From Lachnospiraceae bacterium UBA4364 (GTDB lineage Bacteria; Bacillota; Clostridia; Lachnospirales; Lachnospiraceae): a stretch of 19,408 nucleotides of DNA. The stretch's first letter is position 1, and every line of letters starts with the position of its first letter. Below the pieces are notes generated by a model, which did not search any database, was not told the DNA's origin, and worked only from the letters and a program-made list of their open reading frames with translations. Positions 6,978 to 13,774 of this stretch are shown here, piece by piece. The position numbers were made by a program, and so were the translations under genes. The stretch spans positions 24,884-44,291 of the forward strand of contig DGSK01000006.1 of assembly GCA_002393955.1 (NCBI GenBank). The letters are read 5' to 3'.

Positions 6978-7634
6978 ATGTCTGATAAAGAAAGATTTGA
7001 ATCATATACTGAATCCCTTGCGTGCGGTATCAGTCCTGAACTGGAAAAGATCCGCACCCAGGCTGTAGAGGAACAGGTGCCTGTAATCCGTGACGGAACC
7101 AGGCAGCTGTTGTTTTTCCTTATAAGAGTACATAAGGTCAGGAAGATACTTGAGGTGGGTACCGGAACAGGATATTCAGCACTTGCCATGTGGGAAGCTT
7201 CTGACAGACAGGCTCATATAACTACTATAGAGAATTATGAAAAACGCATTATAAAGGCAAAGGAAAATTTTGCAAAGCTTAATGCGGAAGATTATATTGA
7301 ATTTATTACAGATGATGCGGATGATGTTTTAGGAAAGATCAGCGGAAGCTTCGATATGGTATTCATGGATGCCGCAAAAGGACAGTACGGGCAGTGGCTT
7401 GGACATGCGGTCCGTCTTCTTAAGCCCGGCGGGATACTGGTTTCAGATAATGTGCTCCATGACATGGATGTTCTGGAGTCAAGGTATGCCGTGTGCAGGA
7501 GGGACCGTACCATTCATTCAAGGATGAGGGAATACATGTATGAGCTTACCCATAGGGATGACATGGAGACGCTTATACTTGACACCGGTGACGGAACCGC
7601 AGTTTCTGTCATGAAGAATGAAATGCAGCAGTAG
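6978..7634 (+). CDS. trmR: TrmR-like tRNA 5-hydroxyuridine O-methyltransferase
   Basis: A 218-residue class I SAM-dependent O-methyltransferase. Bacillus TrmR (YrrM) methylates 5-hydroxyuridine at tRNA position 34 to give 5-methoxyuridine. The SAM loop E-V-G-T-G-T-G-Y-S is at 59-67. The metal-binding D-A-A-K-G-Q-Y (131-137) and S-D-N-V-L (156-160) are those of the O-methyltransferase 3 group. The next gene makes the hydroxyuridine, so the pair forms one pathway. The start is fixed at 6978 by an in-frame TGA three codons upstream, yet no Shine-Dalgarno is visible. A 12-base sequence including the ATG is repeated 14 bases upstream, giving a second, out-of-frame ATG at 6964. The exact tRNA target is inferred from family and context. 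Confidence 0.86.
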   Translation: MSDKERFESYTESLACGISPELEKIRTQAVEEQVPVIRDGTRQLLFFLIRVHKVRKILEVGTGTGYSALAMWEASDRQAHITTIENYEKRIIKAKENFAKLNAEDYIEFITDDADDVLGKISGSFDMVFMDAAKGQYGQWLGHAVRLLKPGGILVSDNVLHDMDVLESRYAVCRRDRTIHSRMREYMYELTHRDDMETLILDTGDGTAVSVMKNEMQQ

Positions 7635-7694
7635 AAAATCTGTGCGGAAAGGTGTCTGCAGAAAGAAAACGGAAATAATTCAGAGAAGATCAGG

Positions 7695-9011
7695 ATGAAA
7701 TCAGAAAAAATGAGTGGAAAGAATGACAAAGACAGTATAAAAAGACCGGAGCTGCTTATACCGGCAGGTTCTTTGGAGGTGCTTAAGGTTGCGGTAGACT
7801 ATGGCGCTGATGCGGTATACATCGGTGGTGATGTTTTCAGCCTCAGGGCAAAGGCGAAGAATTTTTCTGCTGAAGATATGGCAGCGGGGATTGAATATGC
7901 TCATTCAAAAAATGTCAGAGTGCATGTTACGGCTAACATACTGGCGCATAATGGTGACATTGCCAATGCGGAAGATTATTTTAAGCAGTTAAAAGAGCTT
8001 AAGCCGGATGCACTTATCATTTCAGATCCCGGGATGTTTATGACTGCCAGGAGGGTATGCCCTGAAATAGACATACACATTTCAACCCAGGCTAACAATA
8101 CGAATTATGAGACCTGCCGTTTCTGGTATGAGCAGGGCGCAAAGAGGATAGTGACGGCCAGGGAGCTTTCGCTTAAAGAGATAAAGGAAATGCGGGAAAA
8201 AATCCCGGCAGACCTTGAGCTGGAGAGTTTTATACATGGTGCCATGTGCATTTCCTATTCGGGGAGATGCCTGCTTTCCAATTATTTTACAGGCAGGGAT
8301 GCCAACAAAGGTGCCTGCACCCACCCCTGCAGATGGAAATATGCCGTGGTGGAAGAAAGCCGGCCGGGCGAGTACCTGCCCATAGAGGAGAATGAGCGGG
8401 GGACGTTTATTTTCAATTCAAAAGACCTCTGTATGATCGAACACATTCCGGAGCTTCTGGATGCAGGAATAGACAGTTACAAGATAGAGGGGCGCATGAA
8501 GACCGCTTTGTACGTGGCAACTGTTGCGCGGACCTACCGCAGGGCTATCGACCGGTGCATGGAGAGCAGGGAAGGTTATCTTGCGGATATGGAATGGTAC
8601 AAAAAAGAAATCGCCAGCTGTACATACAGGCAGTTTACTACCGGATTTTACTTCGGGCGTACCGATGAAAACAGCCAGATATATGACAGTAATACGTATA
8701 TCAATGAATGCATATATCTGGGCAAGGTGGCTGAGAGCCGGATTGAGGCTGACGGCAGCAGAATATACAGGCTTGTCCAGAAGAATAAGTTTTCCGTGGG
8801 CGAAGAACTGGAAGTAATGAAAAAGGACGGAAGGGACATACATGTAAAGTGCGTTTCAATGTTTGATGGCGATATGAATCGGATAGATTCCTGTCCGCAT
8901 CCTGAAATGACTGTGTGGTTCGGACTGGAAAAAACAGACGGGACAGCGCTTAATGAAACTGAGATTCCGGAGGAGGGTGAACTGATAAGATTGAGAAAAA
9001 CACAAAATTAA
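7695..9011 (+). CDS. trhP: U32 family tRNA hydroxylation protein TrhP
   Basis: A 438-residue member of the U32 'peptidase' family. TrhP (YegQ in E. coli, YrrO in Bacillus) is needed for prephenate-dependent 5-hydroxylation of tRNA U34 and carries an iron-sulfur cluster. The barrel begins P-E-L-L-I-P-A-G-S-L-E and the U32 signature is E-S-F-I-H-G-A-M-C-I-S-Y-S-G-R-C (177-192), with further cysteines 208 and 212 and one in K-D-L-C-M-I. Bacillus has two adjacent paralogues (yrrN, yrrO); only one, of full length, is present. AGAGAAGA five bases before the ATG supports 7695, though the ATG at 7710 is possible. TrmR, immediately upstream, would methylate the product. Confidence 0.88.
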   Translation: MKSEKMSGKNDKDSIKRPELLIPAGSLEVLKVAVDYGADAVYIGGDVFSLRAKAKNFSAEDMAAGIEYAHSKNVRVHVTANILAHNGDIANAEDYFKQLKELKPDALIISDPGMFMTARRVCPEIDIHISTQANNTNYETCRFWYEQGAKRIVTARELSLKEIKEMREKIPADLELESFIHGAMCISYSGRCLLSNYFTGRDANKGACTHPCRWKYAVVEESRPGEYLPIEENERGTFIFNSKDLCMIEHIPELLDAGIDSYKIEGRMKTALYVATVARTYRRAIDRCMESREGYLADMEWYKKEIASCTYRQFTTGFYFGRTDENSQIYDSNTYINECIYLGKVAESRIEADGSRIYRLVQKNKFSVGEELEVMKKDGRDIHVKCVSMFDGDMNRIDSCPHPEMTVWFGLEKTDGTALNETEIPEEGELIRLRKTQN

Positions 9012-9078
9012 ATCAACATTCGATATAAAATAATATAAATTAAAAGAAAGTTCAATAAACTGAGGGGGTGTAGCCGGA

Positions 9079-9090
9079 CCGCATATGCGG
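9079..9090. promoter_or_regulatory. 12-base palindrome before a small gene
   Basis: CCGCATATGCGG is fully self-complementary and directly abuts the ribosome site (AGGAAAGGGG, 9091-9100) of the gene at 9105. It may be a protein-binding site or a small stem affecting ribosome access. The AT-rich 9012-9055 stretch upstream contains only weak promoter-like boxes. Confidence 0.35.
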
Positions 9091-9104
9091 AGGAAAGGGG
9101 TAAA

Positions 9105-9365
9105 ATGAGATTTCTTGCATCAATAGACGGAAATATAGTAAACGGAGACTGTGTAGACAGTATACAGATCGTGGCTGCAGGTAATTATGAGGGCAGCAGG
9201 TACCGTGTGGTAATTAATACCATGGCGGGAAAAGAGATAATATTCTCCGAAGAACGGACAAAGGAAGATGCTTTTATGCTTTCGGGTGGGATAATGAACA
9301 TACTGATCTCAGGGCAGGAAGGCATAATCACAACGGATGAGATAAAAAGACGTCTTATGCAGTAG
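9105..9365 (+). CDS. Small protein of unknown function (86 aa)
   Basis: I do not recognise this family. The 86-residue product is soluble, without signal peptide or membrane helix. It begins with apparent beta strands (M-R-F-L-A-S-I-D-G-N-I-V-N-G-D) and ends in helices (E-D-A-F-M-L-S-G-G-I-M-N-I-L-I-S-G and T-T-D-E-I-K-R-R-L-M-Q). A single Cys is at 16. It looks like a real gene because of a strong ribosome site (AGGAAAGGGG, four bases before ATG), a codon pattern like its neighbours and no overlapping longer frame. It stands between trhP and glnN, separated from both by about 100 bases, so it may be monocistronic. Context gives no firm function. Confidence 0.75.
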   Translation: MRFLASIDGNIVNGDCVDSIQIVAAGNYEGSRYRVVINTMAGKEIIFSEERTKEDAFMLSGGIMNILISGQEGIITTDEIKRRLMQ

Positions 9366-9478
9366 TAAATATGATGACTACATACTATGGCGTGTTATTT
9401 ATTGGAAAATTCACTTAATTGCGGATTTTCTGATAAACAGGATTTTCGGAGCTGCAAAGAGCGGCGGAAAGGAAAAAA

Positions 9479-11590
9479 ATGGGTGAGAGTATAGATATTG
9501 AAAGCCTGTTTGGTGAGAATGTCTTTACCATCAGGAAGATGAAGGAATACCTTCCGAAAAATGTCTATAAGGACGTGGAGAAGGTCATGAATGAGGGCGG
9601 AGAGCTTTCCAAAACATCGGCTGATGTGGTGGCAAAGGCCATGAAAGACTGGGCTGTTGAAAAGGGGGCGACACATTTCACCCACTGGTTCCAGCCGCTT
9701 ACAGGCATAACGGCGGAAAAGCATGATTCTTTTATCACGGTTCCCGATGAGGAAGGCCGTGTGCTGCTTGAATTCTCAGGCAAAGAGCTGATAAAGGGTG
9801 AACCGGATGCTTCATCCTTCCCATCGGGCGGACTTAGAGCTACTTTTGAAGCGAGAGGCTATACAGCATGGGATATCACTTCCCCGGCATTCATAAAAGA
9901 GGATGCTACAGGCAAGATACTCTGCATTCCTACTGCATTCTGTTCATATACGGGCGAAGCCCTTGATAAAAAGACTCCGCTGCTCCGGTCTGAACAGGCA
10001 CTTTCCGAACAGGCTGTGAGGATAGCAAGGCTTTTCGGGCACGATGATGTAAAGAAAGTCACATGCTCGGTAGGACTTGAACAGGAGTATTTCCTTGTGG
10101 ACCGGAAAAAATATCTGGAGAGGGAAGATCTGATACTTACAGGCCGCACGCTGTATGGTGCAGCGGCGCCCAAGGGACAGGAACTTGACGACCACTATTT
10201 CGGCGCCATACCTGAAAGGGTAGGTTCCTTTATGAAGGATCTCAATGTGGAACTGTGGAAACTGGGTGTCACCGCCAAGACACAGCACAATGAGGCAGCA
10301 CCTGCCCAGCATGAGCTGGCACCTATTTTTGAAAACGGAAATATCGCCATTGACCATAACCAGCTGGTGATGGAAACCATGAAGAAGGTGGCGGAGCGCC
10401 ACGGACTTGCGTGTCTCCTGCATGAAAAGCCTTTTGCCGGAGTAAACGGCTCGGGAAAGCATGACAACTGGTCACTGGTAACCGATACGGGAATGAATCT
10501 GCTGGATCCTGGTCAGACTCCGAATGAGAATATCCAGTTCCTGCTGGTGCTTGCCTGCATGATCAAGGCAATCGATGTGCATGCCTGCCTTCTGAGACAG
10601 TCTGCGTCGGATGTGGGGAATGATCACAGGCTTGGGGCGGCAGAAGCACCGCCTGCCATAATATCGGTATTCCTGGGCGATCAGCTGGACGATGTGGTGG
10701 AGCAGCTGGTATCCACCGGTGAGGCAAGGAAATCAAAGCGGGGCGGCAAGCTCCGTACGGGAGTCTCTACACTGCCGGATCTTGAAAAGGATGCTACGGA
10801 CCGTAACCGCACATCACCTTTTGCATTTACGGGAAATAAGTTTGAATTCAGGATGCTGGGATCCAGCGATTCCGCAGCAGAGCCCAATACCACGATAAAT
10901 GCTATCGTAGCAGAGGCTTTCTGCGAGGCGGCAGACCGGCTGGAGAAGGCTGATGATTTCGATATGGCTGTACATGACCTGATAAAAGAGTACCTTACGG
11001 AACACAGAAGGGTTATTTTTAACGGTAACGGCTATTCACAGAGCTGGGTAAAGGAAGCTGAACGCAGAGGGCTGCCTAACCTTGAGACGATGGTGGATGC
11101 AGTAGACAGCCTGCTTAGCAAAGATTCTGTGAAAATGTATGAGAAATTTAAGATTTTCACGAAAGCGGAGCTGGAATCCAGGGCAGAGGTCCTGTATGAC
11201 AAGTATTCAAAGACCGTCTGCATAGAGGCTCGCACCATGGCGGATATGGCAAGGAAACAGATCGTTCCGGCGGTCATGAAATATACGGGTGAGATCGCGG
11301 ATAAGGCATTGCTGGTAGAAAAAGCCGGCGGAAGGGCTGATGTGCATAAGCAGCTTCTGGCTGATCTTACGTCGCTTTTGTGTGAAACACAGGATATGCT
11401 CGTAAAGCTGGAAAAGGATCTTGAAACGGCAAATGGCATAAAAGCCGCAAAGGAAAGGGCATTTTTCTATAAGGACAATGTCATGGCGGATATGGAGTCG
11501 CTTCGCGTACCTGCAGACAGGCTTGAGACTTTAGTGGATAAGAGTGTATGGCCTTTCCCGACCTACGGTGACCTGCTGTTCGAGGTATGA
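9479..11590 (+). CDS. glnN: Glutamine synthetase type III (GlnN)
   Basis: A 703-residue GSIII enzyme, ATP-dependently condensing glutamate and ammonia to glutamine in the cytosol. The length is that of type III, well above the roughly 450 of type I. Visible signatures are the catalytic-domain entry G-L-E-Q-E-Y-F (199-205), the GSIII block K-T-Q-H-N-E-A-A-P-A-Q-H-E (267-279), the ATP/glutamate region L-H-E-K-P-F-A-G-V-N-G-S-G-K-H (314-328) and N-R-T-S-P-F-A-F-T-G-N-K-F-E-F-R (443-458). A helical C-terminal region unique to type III follows. AAAGGA precedes the ATG by five bases. Its last bases overlap a possible start of the HAD gene, so the two are probably co-translated. The 113-base upstream gap contains a repeated GGATTTTC (9423-9430, 9440-9447) but no clear promoter. 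Confidence 0.96.
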   Translation: MGESIDIESLFGENVFTIRKMKEYLPKNVYKDVEKVMNEGGELSKTSADVVAKAMKDWAVEKGATHFTHWFQPLTGITAEKHDSFITVPDEEGRVLLEFSGKELIKGEPDASSFPSGGLRATFEARGYTAWDITSPAFIKEDATGKILCIPTAFCSYTGEALDKKTPLLRSEQALSEQAVRIARLFGHDDVKKVTCSVGLEQEYFLVDRKKYLEREDLILTGRTLYGAAAPKGQELDDHYFGAIPERVGSFMKDLNVELWKLGVTAKTQHNEAAPAQHELAPIFENGNIAIDHNQLVMETMKKVAERHGLACLLHEKPFAGVNGSGKHDNWSLVTDTGMNLLDPGQTPNENIQFLLVLACMIKAIDVHACLLRQSASDVGNDHRLGAAEAPPAIISVFLGDQLDDVVEQLVSTGEARKSKRGGKLRTGVSTLPDLEKDATDRNRTSPFAFTGNKFEFRMLGSSDSAAEPNTTINAIVAEAFCEAADRLEKADDFDMAVHDLIKEYLTEHRRVIFNGNGYSQSWVKEAERRGLPNLETMVDAVDSLLSKDSVKMYEKFKIFTKAELESRAEVLYDKYSKTVCIEARTMADMARKQIVPAVMKYTGEIADKALLVEKAGGRADVHKQLLADLTSLLCETQDMLVKLEKDLETANGIKAAKERAFFYKDNVMADMESLRVPADRLETLVDKSVWPFPTYGDLLFEV

Positions 11591-11592
11591 CG

Positions 11593-12264
11593 ATGGATTC
11601 TAAAGCTGTCATATTTGATATGGACGGTGTGATACTGGATACGGAGCGCATATATAACGGCGCCTGGGACCGTTTCGCTGTTGCAAACGGATTTGACAGG
11701 GATATGATACGTAAAATGGTGCTTGACTGTACCGGAACCAAGGAAGAATATACTATCCGACGTGTGACGGAGACGATAGGCAGTATCATGAGCTACGAGG
11801 AAAGTATTGCTATTGTCAGGCGTTACTTTGCGGAAGAGATCTCAAAAAACGGTCTTCCCAAGAAAATGTATGTCGACGAGATACTTTCGGCTCTTAAGGA
11901 CAGCAAAGCTGTGCTGGGACTGGCGTCCTCCACAAAAGAAAAGATCGTCCGCAGGGAAATGGATGAAGTGGGTCTTACAGGATATTTTGATGTGATACTG
12001 GGCGGAGATAATGTAAAGTCCGGTAAGCCGGCTCCGGATATTTTTCTTACGTGTGCCGGACTTATGAAGTGCACACCCTCCGAATGTTTTGTTGTAGAAG
12101 ATTCATATAACGGGATCAGGGCTGCACGGAATGCCGGAATGCATGCGATAATGGTTCCTGACCAGATGCCACCGAACGAAGAGATGGAATCCCTGGCAGA
12201 GGTAATATTGGATGACTTGAAGCAGGTGTCCGCTTATCTGGAGTCGGCATGGAATCAGGTGTGA
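11593..12264 (+). CDS. HAD family hydrolase (phosphoglucomutase-like subgroup)
   Basis: A 223-residue HAD-superfamily enzyme with a small helical cap, probably a phosphatase on a sugar phosphate or similar small molecule. Motif I is V-I-F-D-M-D-G-V-I-L-D-T-E (Asp9 nucleophile, Asp11), motif II is L-A-S-S-T, the conserved Lys lies in K-S-G-K-P-A-P-D-I-F, and motif IV is V-V-E-D-S-Y-N-G-I. This set is typical of the beta-phosphoglucomutase/phosphatase group, but the substrate cannot be read from sequence. ATG at 11593 is preceded by GAGG seven bases away; ATG at 11587, which overlaps the glnN stop as ATGA, is only one base from that site. Either start implies coupling to glnN. A link with glutamine metabolism is positional only. 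Confidence 0.88.
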   Translation: MDSKAVIFDMDGVILDTERIYNGAWDRFAVANGFDRDMIRKMVLDCTGTKEEYTIRRVTETIGSIMSYEESIAIVRRYFAEEISKNGLPKKMYVDEILSALKDSKAVLGLASSTKEKIVRREMDEVGLTGYFDVILGGDNVKSGKPAPDIFLTCAGLMKCTPSECFVVEDSYNGIRAARNAGMHAIMVPDQMPPNEEMESLAEVILDDLKQVSAYLESAWNQV

Positions 12265-12320
12265 TGCAGCTGTAAAATGGAGATGCTGTTCTATACGGCT
12301 GTCCTATACTGAATAGCTTC

Positions 12321-12349
12321 TTGACAAATACAGTTAAAACCACTATAAA
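12321..12349 (+). promoter_or_regulatory. Strong sigma-A promoter of the HU gene
   Basis: A perfect TTGACA (12321-12326) and TATAAA (12344-12349) with a 17-base spacer, 11 of 12 consensus positions. The expected start is near 12356, giving a leader of about 40 bases. TACAGT (12329-12334) and ACTGTA (12353-12358) form an inverted repeat centred on the -10 region, a possible operator. Confidence 0.85.
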
Positions 12350-12394
12350 AGTACTGTAGTTTTTAGATAATTCATGCAGGAGGAAATTTTTACT

Positions 12395-12667
12395 ATGAAC
12401 AAAACAGAATTAGTTGCAGCTATAGCCGAGAAGTCCGGTCTTACAAAAAAGGATGCTGAGGCGGCTATGAATGCATTCACAGAGACAGTTGCTGCTGAGC
12501 TTAAAAAGGGTGAGAAGGTTCAGCTTGTCGGTTTCGGTACATTCGAGGTATCTGAGAGGGCAGCGCGTACAGGACGCAATCCCCGTACGGGCGAGACAAT
12601 GGAAATCGCAGCTTCCAAGACACCTAAGTTCCATCCCGGTAAGGCATTTAAGGATGCTATTGGCTGA
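12395..12667 (+). CDS. hup: HU family DNA-binding protein
   Basis: A 90-residue histone-like protein that binds and bends DNA as a dimer and shapes the nucleoid. It has the standard HU layout: M-N-K-T-E-L-V-A-A-I-A helix, V-Q-L-V-G-F-G-T-F core and the DNA-clasping arm R-T-G-R-N-P-R-T-G with the intercalating Pro. Length is exactly that of the family. AGGAGG (12378-12383) lies 11 bases before the ATG at 12395; the in-frame ATG at 12374 precedes that site and would add seven non-conserved residues. Codon choice is that of a highly expressed gene, matching the near-consensus promoter upstream and strong terminator downstream. Likely transcribed mainly alone. Confidence 0.96.
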   Translation: MNKTELVAAIAEKSGLTKKDAEAAMNAFTETVAAELKKGEKVQLVGFGTFEVSERAARTGRNPRTGETMEIAASKTPKFHPGKAFKDAIG

Positions 12668-12738
12668 AAGCGGCATCATTTCGGCTGTGGTTTAGAGAAT
12701 CGTTATCAAATCGCATAGTCGGTAAATTTGATTTTGAG

Positions 12739-12785
12739 CTGCGGAGCATTCGGACTCTAAAAGGAGCCGGGGCTCCGCAGTTTTT
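12739..12785 (+). terminator. Strong intrinsic terminator after the HU gene
   Basis: CTGCGGAGC (12739-12747) pairs perfectly with GCTCCGCAG (12772-12780), followed at once by TTTTT (12781-12785). The apparent loop contains a second stem (CGG-A-CTC with GAG-CCG), making the hairpin compact. It ends only seven bases before the rqcP ribosome site, and no promoter is seen between, so rqcP may depend on read-through. Confidence 0.9.
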
Positions 12786-12803
12786 ATAACAAGGGGGATG
12801 ACC

Positions 12804-13043
12804 ATGAGACTGGATAAGTATCTGAAAGTATCAAGACTTATAAAAAGGCGTACGGTAGCCAATGAGGCCTGTGATGCCGGCAGGGTAATGATCGGCGGCA
12901 AGGTTGCAAGAGCCTCGGCTGAAGTGAAGCCCGGTGATGAGATTACAATATCTTTTGGCAATAAGGAGACAAAGGTAAGAGTTCTTTCCGTTACGGATGC
13001 CGTAAGGAAGGAAGAAGCGGCAGAGATGTTTGAGTACATTTGA
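12804..13043 (+). CDS. rqcP: RqcP (YabO) S4-domain RNA-binding protein
   Basis: A 79-residue S4-domain protein of the Hsp15/YabO group. RqcP helps RqcH add poly-alanine tails to stalled nascent chains on the 50S subunit (ribosome quality control). The S4 core is R-L-D-K-Y-L-K-V-S-R-L-I-K-R-R-T-V-A-N-E-A-C with V-M-I-G-G-K-V-A-R-A-S, and the strand pair K-P-G-D-E-I-T-I-S-F. The start at 12804 has AGGGGG six bases upstream; the in-frame ATG at 12798 immediately abuts that site. In Bacillus yabO is followed by yabP, yabQ and divIC; here divIC follows directly, after a 207-base gap. Confidence 0.9.
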   Translation: MRLDKYLKVSRLIKRRTVANEACDAGRVMIGGKVARASAEVKPGDEITISFGNKETKVRVLSVTDAVRKEEAAEMFEYI

Positions 13044-13057
13044 TGCTGCTACAAGAT

Positions 13058-13090
13058 ATAGTGGTTTACATAAGTGGCGACCACTATTTT
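13058..13090 (+). terminator. Possible terminator after rqcP
   Basis: ATAGTGGT (13058-13065) pairs with ACCACTAT (13080-13087) over a 14-base loop, ending in a short T run (13087-13090). The stem is only moderately stable and the T-tract short. It lies 15 bases after the rqcP stop and upstream of a new promoter. Confidence 0.45.
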
Positions 13091-13122
13091 AATCAAAAAG
13101 TCCTTAAAAAGCCCGAAAAACC

Positions 13123-13151
13123 TTGACTTAACGGCATTTCGATAATATTAT
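13123..13151 (+). promoter_or_regulatory. Predicted sigma-A promoter of divIC
   Basis: TTGACT (13123-13128) and TATTAT (13146-13151), 17-base spacer, 10 of 12 consensus positions. A start near 13158 leaves a leader of about 93 bases, AT-rich with runs of T. The rest of the 207-base rqcP-divIC gap holds no reading frame and no recognisable remnant of yabP or yabQ. Confidence 0.75.
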
Positions 13152-13250
13152 GACACTGTATATGATGTTGTATTTTTTGCTTTTTTACGAAAAATATTTG
13201 TTACATCTGACATAATATATGGGATATTTTGATAAAGGTGCGTTAGAGTA

Positions 13251-13598
13251 GTGGGTATTACTAAGGCTGCAGGAAAGAAAAAGAAGAAGAGCAAGGCGCT
13301 GTTCCTGAAAGAAAAAAATACGGGAGCAAAGTTTGTGAACTATGTTTTATTAATGTGCATAGCGCTTTTTCTCGGAATATTCTTTATGGTGATATCTTCA
13401 CTGAGGCTGCAGAAGGCAGAGCTGGATGCAAAGCTTGATGATGTCAGGCTTGCGACAGATGCTGAGAGGGTGCGCACGGCGCAGCTTGATGAGCAGAAAG
13501 TATATACGCATACCAAGGAATTCATAGAGGAACAGGCAAGGGAGACCTATGGTCTTCTGTATGACGGAGAGATACTTTTTGTCTGCGGGGAAGAGTGA
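13251..13598 (+). CDS. divIC: DivIC/FtsB-type septum formation initiator
   Basis: A 115-residue bitopic membrane protein of the divisome. A very basic cytoplasmic tail (K-K-K-K-K-S-K) precedes one transmembrane helix (about 28-50) and an extracytoplasmic coiled coil (about 52-85), then a short conserved end (E-E-Q-A-R-E-T-Y-G-L-L-Y-D-G-E-I-L-F), the FtsB/DivIC hallmark. It scaffolds the septal synthase with FtsL and DivIB. The start is GTG at 13251 with AAAGGTG ten bases upstream. It follows rqcP as in Bacillus yabO-divIC, and tilS-hprT-ftsH come next, but a strong terminator separates it from tilS. Confidence 0.86.
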   Translation: MGITKAAGKKKKKSKALFLKEKNTGAKFVNYVLLMCIALFLGIFFMVISSLRLQKAELDAKLDDVRLATDAERVRTAQLDEQKVYTHTKEFIEEQARETYGLLYDGEILFVCGEE

Positions 13599-13656
13599 GA
13601 GTCGGAACAGGCTGCCTGCTCCTTCGCTTTTGGGATATTAATAGTGTAAGATTATG

Positions 13657-13687
13657 CAGCCATACGGCATAGCCGCATGGCTGTTTT
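13657..13687 (+). terminator. Intrinsic terminator after divIC
   Basis: CAGCCAT (13657-13663) pairs with ATGGCTG (13677-13683); inside, CGGC pairs with GCCG across an ATA loop, with one A:C mismatch. TTTT follows (13684-13687). It ends the divIC transcript 59 bases after the stop. No good promoter is visible between it and tilS. Confidence 0.8.
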
Positions 13688-13774
13688 GATGTTGCACCGC
13701 CTGTCGGATGCTGAAATCTATTTCACAGAAAAAACGGCATGATCAGGCAGCGGGTGTTATGGCAGGGGAAGTTT

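Noticed and set aside
13599..13774. Independent tilS promoter after the divIC terminator
   Set aside because: TTGCAC at 13692 has no acceptable -10 box 16-18 bases downstream. I could not support a promoter, although the terminator makes one likely.
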